Positions 45,896 through 55,579 of a DNA stretch of 64,000 nucleotides are shown piece by piece (the stretch's first letter is position 1; each line of letters starts with the position of its first letter). Location of the stretch: contig DGOV01000094.1 of the NCBI GenBank assembly GCA_002390205.1, positions 1-64,000 of the forward strand, given 5' to 3'. The stretch comes from Proteobacteria bacterium UBA4457. Lineage in GTDB: Bacteria > Pseudomonadota > Gammaproteobacteria > Ga0077536. Both the position numbers and the translations under genes were made by a program. The notes under the pieces are model-generated. The model made no database searches, was not told the DNA's origin, and worked only from the letters and a program-made list of their open reading frames with translations.

Positions 45896-46342
45896 TCAGG
45901 AGCTTAGTTTTTTCTTTACTAGTCCGCTGATTGCCGACATATCTGCGCGTGCGGCTAGGCTGCGAAGACGAACCATCACTTTACCCATGTCACTCATTGC
46001 GGTAGCATTTGCTTCAGCAATGGCTGCTTCGACTTCCTTTATCATTTCATCTTCGGAAAGTTGTGTGGGCAAGTACTTTTGTATGATTTCCAGCTCTAAC
46101 TTTTCTTGCTTAGCTAAATCGTCTCTGTTTCCTGCTTCGAATTGCGTGATTGATTCACGTCTTTGCTTACTCATGCGCGTTAGAATGATAACAGCCGTTT
46201 CGTCGTCTACATCATCTCGCTTGTCGACTTCATGCTGTTTGAAGGCGGCTGATATGAGTCTCAATACACCCAAGATCTCTTTTTCACCACTTTTCATCGC
46301 CGATTTTACGTCGGCTAGTACTTGGCTTTTTAAGTCAGGCAT
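45896..46342 (-). CDS. yqeY: GatB/YqeY-domain protein
   Basis: The product is 148 aa from the ATG at 46342, 20 bp after rpsU; the longer frame to 46414 overlaps rpsU and is rejected. It has the YqeY patterns MKSGEKEILGVLRLI, KQRRESI and the C-terminal GKVMVRLRSLAAR...ISGLVKK. The domain is the tail of GatB, with tRNA-binding character. Its role within this operon is unknown but the position is conserved in many proteobacteria. Confidence 0.93.
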   Translation of the reverse strand: MPDLKSQVLADVKSAMKSGEKEILGVLRLISAAFKQHEVDKRDDVDDETAVIILTRMSKQRRESITQFEAGNRDDLAKQEKLELEIIQKYLPTQLSEDEMIKEVEAAIAEANATAMSDMGKVMVRLRSLAARADMSAISGLVKKKLSS

Positions 46343-46362
46343 GATTCTCAGAAAAGAATTGG

Positions 46363-46578
46363 TTAGTAAAGGCGTTTGCGATGAATAATCATTCGAGAGG
46401 CTTTTTTCTGCCATCTTTTTACGGCAGCTGCAGCTTTTCTTTTTCTTACTTGAGTGGGTTTTTCATAAAACTCACGTCTGTGAACTTCTGCGAGCGTTCC
46501 TTCTTTTTCACACGCACGTTTGAACCTACGCATAGCAATATCAAACGGTTCGTTTTCTCGGACACGGATATTTGGCAT
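46363..46578 (-). CDS. rpsU: 30S ribosomal protein S21
   Basis: The 71-aa protein matches S21 exactly in length and sequence style: [21 protein letters not shown] opening by pattern, [12 protein letters not shown], and the basic C-terminal tail MIIHRKRLY. It is the first gene of the macromolecular synthesis operon, divergent from tsaD. The 105-bp gap upstream should contain the promoters of both. Confidence 0.98.
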   Translation of the reverse strand: MPNIRVRENEPFDIAMRRFKRACEKEGTLAEVHRREFYEKPTQVRKRKAAAAVKRWQKKASRMIIHRKRLY

Positions 46579-46683
46579 ACTTATCTTATTTCCTAACAGT
46601 GATTGTTTTTTAATGTCGGTCGCGAAATATATCGGTAATTGGCGTTGAAGTACAGAATTTATGTAAATTTGGGTGGTTAATTA

Positions 46684-47700
46684 ATGAAAATACTTGGTTT
46701 GGAGACTTCTTGTGATGAAACTGGCGTAGCTATATACGACAGTCAATATGGATTATTGTCGGATGTAGTCTTTAGTCAGGTCAAAATGCATGCTAAGTAC
46801 GGAGGTGTTGTTCCTGAACTGGCTTCTCGAGATCATATACGGAAAATAGGACTATTGGTAAACCAGGCGACTGAAGAAGCAGGGATTAGATTACAAGACC
46901 TAGATGGAGTCGCGTATACAGCAGGACCGGGACTTGCCGGATCTTTATTAGTAGGCGCAGGCTTTTCGAAGTCATTAGCTTGGGGCTTGGATGTGCCCGC
47001 TTTAGGGATACATCACATGGAGGGACACTTACTAGCCCCTATGATTGATGAAGTAGTTCCGATCGATATGCCTTTTTTAGCACTGCTGGTGTCTGGAGGA
47101 CATACATTGTTAGTTGATGCTTGTAGATTAGGTTCTTATGAGGTCTTAGGGGAGTCGCTTGATGATGCTGTGGGAGAGGCTTTTGACAAAGTCGCAAAAA
47201 TGCTTGATTTGGGTTATCCAGGGGGGCCGTTAGTAGAACAGTTGGCTAAGTCTGGCGACCCGGATAGGTTTGACTTTCCTCGTCCTATGGTTAACCGGCC
47301 AGGCCTTGACTTTAGCTTCAGCGGGTTGAAGACACATGTGCGTAACACTATTGCACAACACACTGTAGATGCTGCCTTAAAAGCAGATGTTTGTAGAGGA
47401 TTCACAGATGCGGTTGTTGACGTACTTGTCGTGAAATGTCGAAGAGCGATACGTCAAAGTGGTGCAAAGAAATTGGTTGTGGCAGGCGGGGTGAGTGCTA
47501 ATAAAGACATACGAAATAGCCTCGAGATATTGGGCAAAGAAGAAGATGTAAGGATAGTTTTCCCTTCTATGAAATTCACCACTGACAATGGAGCAATGAT
47601 TGCTTATGTGGGGCACAGGCGGATGGGTCTTGGAGAGAGAGATGAGACCGAGCTAGCAGTTAGAGCACGTTGGCCTCTAAACGAGTTGAGCCCGCCATAA
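46684..47700 (+). CDS. tsaD: tRNA threonylcarbamoyladenosine synthase subunit TsaD
   Basis: The 338-aa protein has the family signatures: LGLETSCDETGVAIYD, metal-binding HHMEGH (His ligands about 111 and 115), LLVSGGHT, and the late FTDNGAMIAY with a metal Asp. It transfers the threonylcarbamoyl group to A37 of ANN-decoding tRNAs with TsaB/E. Divergent from rpsU, a conserved arrangement. Confidence 0.97.
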   Translation: MKILGLETSCDETGVAIYDSQYGLLSDVVFSQVKMHAKYGGVVPELASRDHIRKIGLLVNQATEEAGIRLQDLDGVAYTAGPGLAGSLLVGAGFSKSLAWGLDVPALGIHHMEGHLLAPMIDEVVPIDMPFLALLVSGGHTLLVDACRLGSYEVLGESLDDAVGEAFDKVAKMLDLGYPGGPLVEQLAKSGDPDRFDFPRPMVNRPGLDFSFSGLKTHVRNTIAQHTVDAALKADVCRGFTDAVVDVLVVKCRRAIRQSGAKKLVVAGGVSANKDIRNSLEILGKEEDVRIVFPSMKFTTDNGAMIAYVGHRRMGLGERDETELAVRARWPLNELSPP

Positions 47701-47723
47701 ATTTTCGATTTGAGAGTTATCGG

Positions 47724-48317
47724 TTAGTACTTGCCTCCGATTTTTTTCTCAGTATGAGCGAGTAAACTTTCTATGTTGGCCTTATGCCGACCAAATATAA
47801 GCAATCCTGCTAGGGTAAGTAGACTTATAGAGACGGCGTCTTGACCTAGTTGCCATGCGAATAATGGTGTTAGTAGGACGGCCCCCAGTGCCGCAAGAGA
47901 AGAATATCTGAATAGGAAGGCAATACATAGCCAGCAAGCAATAAAAGAGCTCCCCAAAAGGGGGTCTAGCGCAAGGGTCATCCCGATCATGGGGGCAATC
48001 CCCTTGCCACCTTGAAACTGGTAGAAAATAGGGTACATGTGGCCAATCAGAGCGCACATACCAACTAGAGTTGCGATACTTGCGGAGACTCCCAGCGCTT
48101 GCGCGAGAATAATGGGCAAGGCGGCTTTACTAGCATCCCCGAATAGTGTGAAAAAAGCAGCTTTCCTACCTCCGTACCTTAGGACATTTGTAGCACCTGG
48201 ATTTCCAGATCCAATTTCACGAGGATCAGAGATACCCATGAGCTTACTGATTAAAATTGCGGAAGATATTGAGCCCATTAAATAAGCTAGGGCAGGAAGG
48301 CAGAGATTCAGAACCAT
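47724..48317 (-). CDS. plsY: Acyl-phosphate:glycerol-3-phosphate acyltransferase
   Basis: The 197-aa protein has about five membrane helices and the three PlsY motifs: GSISSAILISK, GSGNPGATNVLR and GQ-type FQGGKGIAP (usual GGKGVAT). It makes lysophosphatidic acid in the inner membrane from acyl-phosphate. It lies convergent to tsaD and divergent from folB, the arrangement seen in related genomes. Confidence 0.96.
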   Translation of the reverse strand: MVLNLCLPALAYLMGSISSAILISKLMGISDPREIGSGNPGATNVLRYGGRKAAFFTLFGDASKAALPIILAQALGVSASIATLVGMCALIGHMYPIFYQFQGGKGIAPMIGMTLALDPLLGSSFIACWLCIAFLFRYSSLAALGAVLLTPLFAWQLGQDAVSISLLTLAGLLIFGRHKANIESLLAHTEKKIGGKY

Positions 48318-48406
48318 TTTTTCTTACAACCCATTTTTTAACAGCATTAAATACTTAGTAATTCTGATAATATCATCATATGTTAGATATATTTTATAAT
48401 TAAGTT

Positions 48407-48763
48407 ATGGATATAATTTTTATTAACGATCTGAGAGTCGACACAGTGATCGGGGTTTGGGAGTGGGAGAGGCGAATACGACAAACTCTTGTAATGCAGG
48501 TTGAAATGGGTGTGGATATCTCTTTTGCAGGGGAAACTGATGATTTATCTAAGACGGTCGACTACAAAGCAGTCAATGATCGTGTAATGGACTTTACTCG
48601 TAAAAGTAAGTTCAAGCTTGTAGAGGCACTGGCAGACAACATTTCAGAAATAATCCTTAAAGAGTTCGGAGTTCGCTGGCTAAAACTTACTATTAGCAAG
48701 CAGGGCGTTTTAGATGACGTCAAAGATGTTGGCATAATAATCGAGCGAGGGGTACGTTTTTGA
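48407..48763 (+). CDS. folB: Dihydroneopterin aldolase
   Basis: The 118-aa protein matches FolB in length and has LRVDTVIGVWEWERRIRQ by pattern, YKAVNDRVMDF and the KLVEALADNISEII segment with the catalytic Glu region, and KQG near the C-terminus. It cleaves dihydroneopterin in folate synthesis. folK starts within its stop codon (TTGA overlap). Confidence 0.95.
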   Translation: MDIIFINDLRVDTVIGVWEWERRIRQTLVMQVEMGVDISFAGETDDLSKTVDYKAVNDRVMDFTRKSKFKLVEALADNISEIILKEFGVRWLKLTISKQGVLDDVKDVGIIIERGVRF

Positions 48764-49209
48764 CCAGCCCTTTACCACTGGCATATGTTTCTATTGGAAG
48801 CAACTATCTGCCATGTAAAAATATTGCTTCTGGGGTCTCTTTAATCGGTGAATATTTTTCCCAGGTAAAGACTTCCCAAACATATAAAAGTAATGATGTC
48901 TTAGGGTTAGGTGCGGATTACTGGAATTTAGTCATCCAGTTTCATTGTCCGGTTCCGACGAAAGAGTTGAAGGAGCAGCTACAGGATATCGAGCTGGCCT
49001 GTGGGCGCAATAAGGCCGATCAGCTGCGTGGACAGGTGCACCTGGACTTAGATATCCTTTTTATTCGAAAAGACAATACTTTGGATGGGCTAAACCAGAT
49101 TTTTGCAGAACAATTTGAGCTTAGCGAGAACGAATATGTTCTTATTCCGCTCAAAGAACTCATTCCTGATTTAAATGCCGCTTGGGTAAGCGGTAGTGAA
49201 CGCGTTTGA
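48760..49209 (+). CDS. folK: 6-hydroxymethyldihydropterin pyrophosphokinase
   Basis: The 149-aa protein starts at a TTG overlapping the folB stop, so it is translationally coupled. It has YVSIGSN at the start and HLDLDILF with the metal-binding Asp pair. The usual RxKxGPRxLD segment before it reads RNKADQLRGQVHLD, less conserved than in E. coli HPPK. It pyrophosphorylates the pterin for folate synthesis. Confidence 0.85.
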   Translation: MTSPLPLAYVSIGSNYLPCKNIASGVSLIGEYFSQVKTSQTYKSNDVLGLGADYWNLVIQFHCPVPTKELKEQLQDIELACGRNKADQLRGQVHLDLDILFIRKDNTLDGLNQIFAEQFELSENEYVLIPLKELIPDLNAAWVSGSERV

Positions 49210-49246
49210 AGCAGAGTGGAACTTCTTGATGTACGGGAAATATTAA

Positions 49247-49738
49247 GTGAATCGTACGTTACATATTCTTTCAAATTTGGCTTTTTTCTTACTAGTTGGC
49301 TATTTGCTTTCTAGTTGCTCTAGTGTCAACCACTTAACTGAGATGGCTCGGGCCGAAGTTTCTGTTCATTCTGATTCGTTCAAAATACTTATTCCGACGA
49401 AAAAAGACTCCCGAGTACTTTCGTTTGAAGCTGGAACGACTGGTTACGCCAAAAATGTGCGATATGGATATTTTGAGGAGGCTTTGAAATCAGTTCGGAA
49501 GCGCTCGGGGAATCCGTCAGACTTGTCACTGGAGAGGGTGAATTCATATCGTGTTCACACTTATGAAGTACTTAGCTCACTAGTTGCGGATAATGGTCGG
49601 GAAGGCTTCGTTACTGTAAAAATTGATTATTACCCGATTGATACCGGCGTTATCAAAATGGTTATCGACCATCAGAAGTGGTGGTTTGGAGATACTACAC
49701 AAACATGGTACCTGGAGCATTTTTTCTTGGCAGACTAG
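49247..49738 (+). CDS. Hypothetical lipoprotein
   Basis: The 163-aa protein starts at a GTG and has a signal with lipobox LSSC (lipidated Cys at 24). The mature part is a small mixed alpha/beta domain with Trp-rich C-terminus (KWWFGDTTQTWYLEHFF). No family recognised. It lies between folK and the folM-like gene, whose stop overlaps its stop by 4 nt tail-to-tail. Confidence 0.75.
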   Translation: MNRTLHILSNLAFFLLVGYLLSSCSSVNHLTEMARAEVSVHSDSFKILIPTKKDSRVLSFEAGTTGYAKNVRYGYFEEALKSVRKRSGNPSDLSLERVNSYRVHTYEVLSSLVADNGREGFVTVKIDYYPIDTGVIKMVIDHQKWWFGDTTQTWYLEHFFLAD

Positions 49739-50478
49739 CCTCTTAGGATCTTGCCTCCATCAACATTCAATATATGTCCTGTAACGTACTGTGCCCCCGC
49801 CAAATACCTTACCGCTTGAGCGATGTCTGAAGGTTTCCCTATCCGTTGTAACGGCGTTGAATTAATGGCTTCCTTTTGAGTTTTACTATCTTCACTTGAT
49901 GCCCATAGAATTGCCCCTGGTGCGACACAATTTACCCGGATTTCTGGCGCAAGGTCTATGGCAAGAGACCTTGAAATTGATACTAAACCGGCTTTTGAAG
50001 CACAGTAAGCGGTATAGTCTTTTCTTGGCCGCTCGGCATTGATGTCCGTAATATTAATAATTGATCCCTTGCTCTTTCTTAGTAAAGAAGCGGCCTGAAT
50101 CGCAAGTAAGTAAGGAGTCCTCAGATTAATAGTCTGCATTTGATCCCAGAGCTCGCTTACATTTCCACTGTTAATTCCAGAAGAACTTTTAAAAATAGAA
50201 GCATTATTGACGAGGAGATCAAGTCGCTGAGACTGCTGAAGTAACTTGTCGATAAGGTTTTTCGCTGCACTTTCATGACTAAGATCTTGTTCTACTGTGA
50301 ATGCTGAGGCCGCGCGTTTATCATTCAATACGGCCGCTAATTCGTAAGCCTCATGTCGAGACATATGGAAATGGATCGCTATGTTATAACCTTCATCGTG
50401 TAACTCGGTCGCGATAGCTGCGCCGATACGTTTGGCAGCTCCGGTAACTAGCGCTAAAGGCGTGTTGGTATCAGGCAT
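49735..50478 (-). CDS. folM: Pteridine reductase/FolM-like SDR
   Basis: The 247-aa SDR has TGAAKRIG cofactor motif, NNASIF (instead of NNAG), and YTAYCASKAG with the catalytic Tyr and Lys. The KRIGAAIA opening, HFHMSRHEAYELA and NNASIF are typical of pteridine reductases. It would reduce dihydrobiopterin, dihydrofolate or dihydromonapterin. Its place beside folB-folK supports a pterin role. Confidence 0.82.
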   Translation of the reverse strand: MPDTNTPLALVTGAAKRIGAAIATELHDEGYNIAIHFHMSRHEAYELAAVLNDKRAASAFTVEQDLSHESAAKNLIDKLLQQSQRLDLLVNNASIFKSSSGINSGNVSELWDQMQTINLRTPYLLAIQAASLLRKSKGSIINITDINAERPRKDYTAYCASKAGLVSISRSLAIDLAPEIRVNCVAPGAILWASSEDSKTQKEAINSTPLQRIGKPSDIAQAVRYLAGAQYVTGHILNVDGGKILRG

Positions 50479-50523
50479 GATTTTGATAACTCCCAGAACA
50501 CTCGATTAGAAGATGTAAAACGA

Positions 50524-51696
50524 ATGACACAAATAGATTTAAGCTTACATGATATCCCACCAAAAGATCTAGAACGGTCAAAGGCTGTATACGAGCACGT
50601 ACTTCATGTGCTCGGTCGGTGTTCGGGCGGAGTGCTTCCATTTGATAGGTTCATGGATCTAGTACTTTATAGTGAACATGGTTACTACACTGCGGAAAAC
50701 AAAATTTTTGGTCTAACAGGTGATTTTGTGACCGCTCCTGAAAGCGGAGAGCTTTTTGGACGGTGTCTAGGAAGCCAATGTTTTGAGATTCTTCAAAGCA
50801 TTCCTGGAGACATCATCGAATACGGTGCCGGAACTGGCCGTCTAGCAGCCACTATACTTAGGGAATATCTAAAAAAGCACGCTGTCTTAGATTTCAACTA
50901 TATTATCGTGGAGCCTAGTCGGAGCCTAAGAGCTAGGCAGAAAAGGCTTATAGCTGAAGAAATGCCCGAGCAGCTTGAGCGTATTAAATGGCTGACAGAA
51001 CATCCTCGAGATGAGTTCAAGGGCGTAATTATTGCTAACGAAGTTTTTGATGCCATGCCTGCAAAAAGATTTGTCGTATCTAAGACTGGTATTCAAGAAA
51101 TGGGCGTTAGCTTACAAAATGGTCAGTTAGACTGGGCAATTATGGATTGCGCTGTTCCCGAAAAGGTACGGGCGCTTCTGGGAAAGCATCCTTTAGGTTA
51201 CTGTGCTGACTTGATTCAGGGGATGGAAAGCTGGTTCAGGAGTATTAAGGATTACTTTAAGCAAGGGGTCTTAATTGTCAGCGACTATGGCTATGGGGAG
51301 GCCGAATTTTTTCACCATCAACGGGTAGATGGCACATTACAATGTCACTTCAGACATCAAGTACACGATAATCCGTTTCAGCTTTTTGGGCTCCAAGATC
51401 TCACAGCTTCAGTAAACTTCACTGAATTAGCGGAACGTGCTGACCATGTTGGGATGTGCGTGGAAGGTTACACGAGCCAGGCTCATTTCCTAATCGGGAG
51501 CAAGATTCAGGAAATGATCGGCGAGACAAGTGATGAGGATTTAGCTGAAACGTATAAGTTGGCGCAAGAAGCTAAGCGATTACTTTTACCTACTCACATG
51601 GGAGAAAATTTCAAGTTCATGGCCTTATGCCGTAATATTGATCCCTCCATGAAGATGTCAGGTTTCATGCACGATGAACGATATAGATTAGGTTGA
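50524..51696 (+). CDS. MidA/NDUFAF7-family SAM methyltransferase
   Basis: The 390-aa protein has the DUF185 signatures: VLYSEHGYYT, GDFVTAPESGELFG, SAM motif IEYGAGTGRLA, and VIIANEVFDAMPAKRF. In eukaryotes the homologue dimethylates an Arg in complex I; bacterial substrates are unknown. Length is typical. It lies 45 bp from the divergent folM-like gene and 21 bp before uppP. Confidence 0.9.
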   Translation: MTQIDLSLHDIPPKDLERSKAVYEHVLHVLGRCSGGVLPFDRFMDLVLYSEHGYYTAENKIFGLTGDFVTAPESGELFGRCLGSQCFEILQSIPGDIIEYGAGTGRLAATILREYLKKHAVLDFNYIIVEPSRSLRARQKRLIAEEMPEQLERIKWLTEHPRDEFKGVIIANEVFDAMPAKRFVVSKTGIQEMGVSLQNGQLDWAIMDCAVPEKVRALLGKHPLGYCADLIQGMESWFRSIKDYFKQGVLIVSDYGYGEAEFFHHQRVDGTLQCHFRHQVHDNPFQLFGLQDLTASVNFTELAERADHVGMCVEGYTSQAHFLIGSKIQEMIGETSDEDLAETYKLAQEAKRLLLPTHMGENFKFMALCRNIDPSMKMSGFMHDERYRLG

Positions 51697-51717
51697 GCGT
51701 ATAAAGGCATAGAGACT

Positions 51718-52518
51718 GTGGACATAGCGCAAATAATTATTCTATCGCTTGTACAGGGGTTTACTGAGTTCCTTCCGATATCTAGTAGTGCGCATCTTAT
51801 TTTGATTCCAATCGTAACAGGCTGGAGAGATCAAGGCATGAGCTTTGACCTAGCTGCACACTTAGGGACCTTGATAGCAGTCTCAATATTTTTTAGAGAC
51901 GATTTGAAGAAATTAATATACGCCGCTCCTGGTATACGCAAAAGGGACGCTTCTTTTCCTGACTATAAAAATTTGCTGCACATGTTTCTTATTGCGACTA
52001 TTCCCGTAATGATCGTAGGATTTTTCGGTCAGGATTTTGTCAGAACTGAGCTTAGAGATGCTCACATCATTGCAACTTCGACCGTCTTCTTCGCCGTAGT
52101 TTTATGGGTAGCTGATATTTATGGAAAGCGAGAGCGAGAGATTTTCAATCTCAACTCGCGTGATGCCTTGCTTATTGGCCTAGCTCAAGCAGGTGCTTTA
52201 GTCCCTGGAGTATCAAGATCTGGAATAACGATTTCGTTGGCTCTAATGCTAGGATTTTCCAGAGAGGCCGCATCCCGGTTCTCTTTTCTACTTGCGATCC
52301 CTGTCATTCTGGCCGCCGTAAGTTTAGAATTTATTACTATTGTTACCTCAGCTCGTGAAATGCATTGGGGGTTTTTGTGCCTGACTACAGCAGTTTCTGC
52401 CGCTGGTGCTTACCTTTGCATAGCTATTTTTCTGTCCCTTATTGAGAAGATAGGTATGTTGCCGTTTGTTATTTATCGATTACTGCTTGGAGCTGCTTTG
52501 TTCGTGTATTTAGTATGA
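51718..52518 (+). CDS. uppP: Undecaprenyl-diphosphatase
   Basis: The 266-aa protein has about eight membrane segments and the BacA/UppP motifs QGFTEFLPISSSAHL and PGVSRSGITI, which carry the catalytic Glu, Ser and Arg. It recycles undecaprenyl diphosphate for cell-wall synthesis. Start is a GTG at 51718. The msrA start overlaps its stop as ATGA, so the two are coupled. Confidence 0.96.
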   Translation: MDIAQIIILSLVQGFTEFLPISSSAHLILIPIVTGWRDQGMSFDLAAHLGTLIAVSIFFRDDLKKLIYAAPGIRKRDASFPDYKNLLHMFLIATIPVMIVGFFGQDFVRTELRDAHIIATSTVFFAVVLWVADIYGKREREIFNLNSRDALLIGLAQAGALVPGVSRSGITISLALMLGFSREAASRFSFLLAIPVILAAVSLEFITIVTSAREMHWGFLCLTTAVSAAGAYLCIAIFLSLIEKIGMLPFVIYRLLLGAALFVYLV

Positions 52519-53189
52519 ATAAATTATTTTCTAAGAAATTCAGTATATATATAAAGTTTAATCTATACGTTAGAGAACGTTTCTCAAACCTTCCAACATT
52601 CCGCTTTTTTCCTATTTTCGTGTTCCTGTTGTCAAGCTTTTATTCGATTTGTTGGGCTAACAGTAATTCTAATACCGCAATTTTTGCCGGCGGATGTTTT
52701 TGGTGTATGGAGTATCCTTTTGACCGGTTGGAAGGTGTGTTATCTACGAAGTCGGGCTATACCGGTGGAGTTTCTCCTAACCCAACCTATGAGATAGTCT
52801 CTGGCGGTATGAGCGGCCACGTTGAAGTCGTGCAAGTTGTTTTTGATCCAACTAAAATTTCTTATGAACAATTATTAGAGGTTTATTGGAAAAATATTGA
52901 TCCATTTCAGGGGAACGGACAATTTTGTGACTTCGGTTTGCAGTATAAGGCTATCATTTTCGTTAATAGTTCTGTTCAGAAGTTAATAGCTGAGGAATCT
53001 CGCGAAAATCTGGAGAAATCTTATTTCGGAAACGAAGCAATTGTTGTTGAAATTCGCCCAGTTTCAGTATTTTTTGAAGCCGAGACATACCATCAAGATT
53101 ACTATCAAAAGAACCCTATAAGATATAAATTATATCGGTATCGGTGTGGACGTGACCAAAGGCTAAGAGAATTATGGGGCTCTCAGTAA
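52515..53189 (+). CDS. msrA: Methionine sulfoxide reductase A, exported form
   Basis: The 224-aa protein has a long basic N-terminus and a hydrophobic segment (about 30-48), then the MsrA domain with the catalytic Cys61 in GGCFWCMEYPFD, GYTGG and YHQDYYQKNP. The N-terminal part suggests export to the periplasm or membrane anchoring, unlike the usual cytoplasmic enzyme. It reduces Met-S-sulfoxide. Coupled to uppP. Confidence 0.93.
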   Translation: MNKLFSKKFSIYIKFNLYVRERFSNLPTFRFFPIFVFLLSSFYSICWANSNSNTAIFAGGCFWCMEYPFDRLEGVLSTKSGYTGGVSPNPTYEIVSGGMSGHVEVVQVVFDPTKISYEQLLEVYWKNIDPFQGNGQFCDFGLQYKAIIFVNSSVQKLIAEESRENLEKSYFGNEAIVVEIRPVSVFFEAETYHQDYYQKNPIRYKLYRYRCGRDQRLRELWGSQ

Positions 53190-53196
53190 TCTGCTG

Positions 53197-54387
53197 TCAT
53201 ATTGCTAAAAAAATTTTCTCGAACCTCGCATCACGTATCTCTTTAGCGAAATCAAGGCCTCTAAGTCCTCGCATAACGAACTCCGATGTGTCAACTTTGG
53301 CGCTTGCTTCAAGAGTATTTACAATCACGCTCGGAGGAATACAACGATTCGTGAACTGCCGATTTAACAGTTTTTCCTCCACTATATAGGCGGACAAAGA
53401 TTCTTTGAAAATTGATGGGTTACGATAAGCATCAGTGTTTTCAAATAAAGAAATGAGAGCGGAGGCAGAATACCGTTTATCACCAGTTGGTATAGGATTT
53501 ATCTTGGCAAGATTGATCGCCGTTTTCTTGTACAGTGCGGGTGTGCGTATGGAATCGCAGAAAGTGTCTATTTTGTAATAGTCAGTCGGAAGCGTCCCTT
53601 CTGGGTTGGGATAGGGTGTTTTTGACAGATATTGTGCAAGCAATGCAAAAATTGCTGGTGGAGTGAGATGCGCTTCCACTCCAGCCGCGATGCTATCGAT
53701 AATATGCTTTCTTAAGGACTGCCCAGTGTAAGGAAAATTTAGCACATCGTATTCAAATAGGCTCGCAATTTCTGGAAAGACGTGAGTTAGCGCATCACAT
53801 TCTTCGAGGACTTCAAAAAAGCGTTGGGGATAAAAAGTTTCTAGTACTTTTTGAACTTCTCTCCACAGGCGCTCTTTCTTTAACGAAGACAGCTCACCAG
53901 AGAAGGCGATCTTGCGCATTAATACGATTGTCTTAGGTGACACTGTGAAATTAAGCTTGGCACAAAATCTTGCCCCCCGTATGACACGCAGAGGATCTTC
54001 AGAAAATGCCTCTGTTACATGGCGCAGAATTTCTTTTTTAAGATCCTCTTGACCACAAAAAGGGTCATTTATTTCCCCGTCTTGATCTAAAGCCATTGCA
54101 TTAATTGTGAAGTCTCTTCTCGCTAAATCTTCTTCTAAGGTAACGTCGGGAGAGAAGAAAGTATCGAATCCTGCGTATCCTGGACCTGTCTTCCGTTCCG
54201 TGCGCGCAAGCGCATATTCTTCGTGAGTTTCGGGATGTAGGAAGACTGGGAAATCCTTTCCTATTTTCTTATACCCTAGTTTGAGAAGTTCTTCTGGAGT
54301 AGATCCGATCACTACCCAATCTTGATCTTGTACTGGTATATTAAGCAGTCCATCGCGCACTGCACCACCTACTTTATAAATTTTCAT
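53197..54387 (-). CDS. cca: CCA-adding tRNA nucleotidyltransferase
   Basis: The 396-aa protein has the class II nucleotidyltransferase core: [18 protein letters not shown] (catalytic carboxylates), ARTERK and [12 protein letters not shown]. The C-terminal half aligns in position with the HD domain of E. coli Cca, but the HDLGK motif is replaced by AQYLSK, so phosphohydrolase activity is unlikely. It ends 7 bp from the convergent msrA stop. Confidence 0.93.
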   Translation of the reverse strand: MKIYKVGGAVRDGLLNIPVQDQDWVVIGSTPEELLKLGYKKIGKDFPVFLHPETHEEYALARTERKTGPGYAGFDTFFSPDVTLEEDLARRDFTINAMALDQDGEINDPFCGQEDLKKEILRHVTEAFSEDPLRVIRGARFCAKLNFTVSPKTIVLMRKIAFSGELSSLKKERLWREVQKVLETFYPQRFFEVLEECDALTHVFPEIASLFEYDVLNFPYTGQSLRKHIIDSIAAGVEAHLTPPAIFALLAQYLSKTPYPNPEGTLPTDYYKIDTFCDSIRTPALYKKTAINLAKINPIPTGDKRYSASALISLFENTDAYRNPSIFKESLSAYIVEEKLLNRQFTNRCIPPSVIVNTLEASAKVDTSEFVMRGLRGLDFAKEIRDARFEKIFLAI

Positions 54388-54434
54388 TTTTTTCTTTACT
54401 GATCGTCTCTACCTATCAGGTATTGTTTCCGTAC

Positions 54435-55382
54435 TCATTCAGAACTAAGGTAGGTAGGAAGAATATTTTTCATAGAAGTAGACTGTATTTCTATTCTCTC
54501 ACCGGTGGTCGTTGCACTAGAAGGGCAAATAGAATCTTTGCTAAGAGATCGTAAATTGTCTCGAGAAAACGGTTTCCCAGGAACATACTCAAGAAAATTA
54601 GCTTGTAAGCAAGAGAGAAAATTTGACAGAGGAATTACTGTAGTCTTCTGGCCTGTTATATCGGCGATTAAAGATAAAATTTCTTTCAGCGTATATATTT
54701 CTGGACCACCAACGTGAATAGTCGAAACTCCTTGGTCAGGTTTCTCTATACATTTAAAGATGAGGGCTGTGAGATCACCGACATATACAGGTTGAAATTT
54801 AACATCCCCTTTTGCGAGAGGAAAAAACAAAGGCATATATTTTAGAAGTGATGCGAACTTATTTGTAAATACGTCTTTATCACCAAAAATAACAGAAGGT
54901 TTTATTATCGTAATATTATTGGGAAATGCCGTAGGCAAACCTGAGCTATTATTGAAGGTGTTTTTCAATAAATCTTCAGCCAGTCCCTTGCTCTTGAGGT
55001 AAAAGCTATTACCGTTAACGTCAGCATTCAGGGCGCTAATTTGGACGAAATTACTGATTCGTGCGGCGGCACATGCGGATAATATGTTTTCAAGCGTCCT
55101 AACATGGGCATGGATAAATTCTTTTCCGTTGTCTTTTTTTTCGTTGAGTATGCCTATTAGATTGACTATAGAAGAGCAGCCTGAAAGAGCCTCAGCAAGG
55201 TGTTTTTGGTTTTCTAGATCAATCTCTATAATTTCTATGCTAGTGTTCATCCAGAGGTGTCGAGTATCTTTTCGACGTCTTGTGAACACACGAATGGCAT
55301 ATCCTTGCTTGGCTAGAAAAAAGGCAAGGCTTTGTCCTACGAACCCACTGCCACCGAATAAACCAATAACTTTCTGCTTCAT
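54435..55382 (-). CDS. NDUFA9-like NAD(P)-binding protein (atypical SDR)
   Basis: The 315-aa protein has the Rossmann motif LFGGSGFVGQSLA and the pattern of complex I 39-kDa-subunit-like atypical SDRs: VNLIGIL, SALNAD, YLKSKGLAE (Tyr-x3-Lys variant KSKG) and KPSVIFGDKD. The family often acts on quinone or lipid metabolism or as a cofactor-binding chaperone. It lies upstream of cca on the same strand. Confidence 0.85.
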   Translation of the reverse strand: MKQKVIGLFGGSGFVGQSLAFFLAKQGYAIRVFTRRRKDTRHLWMNTSIEIIEIDLENQKHLAEALSGCSSIVNLIGILNEKKDNGKEFIHAHVRTLENILSACAAARISNFVQISALNADVNGNSFYLKSKGLAEDLLKNTFNNSSGLPTAFPNNITIIKPSVIFGDKDVFTNKFASLLKYMPLFFPLAKGDVKFQPVYVGDLTALIFKCIEKPDQGVSTIHVGGPEIYTLKEILSLIADITGQKTTVIPLSNFLSCLQANFLEYVPGKPFSRDNLRSLSKDSICPSSATTTGERIEIQSTSMKNILPTYLSSE

Positions 55383-55579
55383 GTGTTCACGCCTCTAAAT
55401 TCTTAAATTGTCCCTAGTCGATATGGTATTCTGAGATTATAATTGATGCTTCGTTTCTTAGCATTAGTTTCTCTGCAAAACTGTGACCTGAATAATGCTT
55501 TTGATATGCTTTGAAAGCTTCTGCTTCTTTACAACTATTTTTTTACTGAAGCGCACTCTCAACGTTAGAGGACGAAAAA

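Noticed and set aside
46343..46414. Longer N-terminus for YqeY
   Set aside because: It would overlap rpsU; the ATG at 46342 gives the usual family start.
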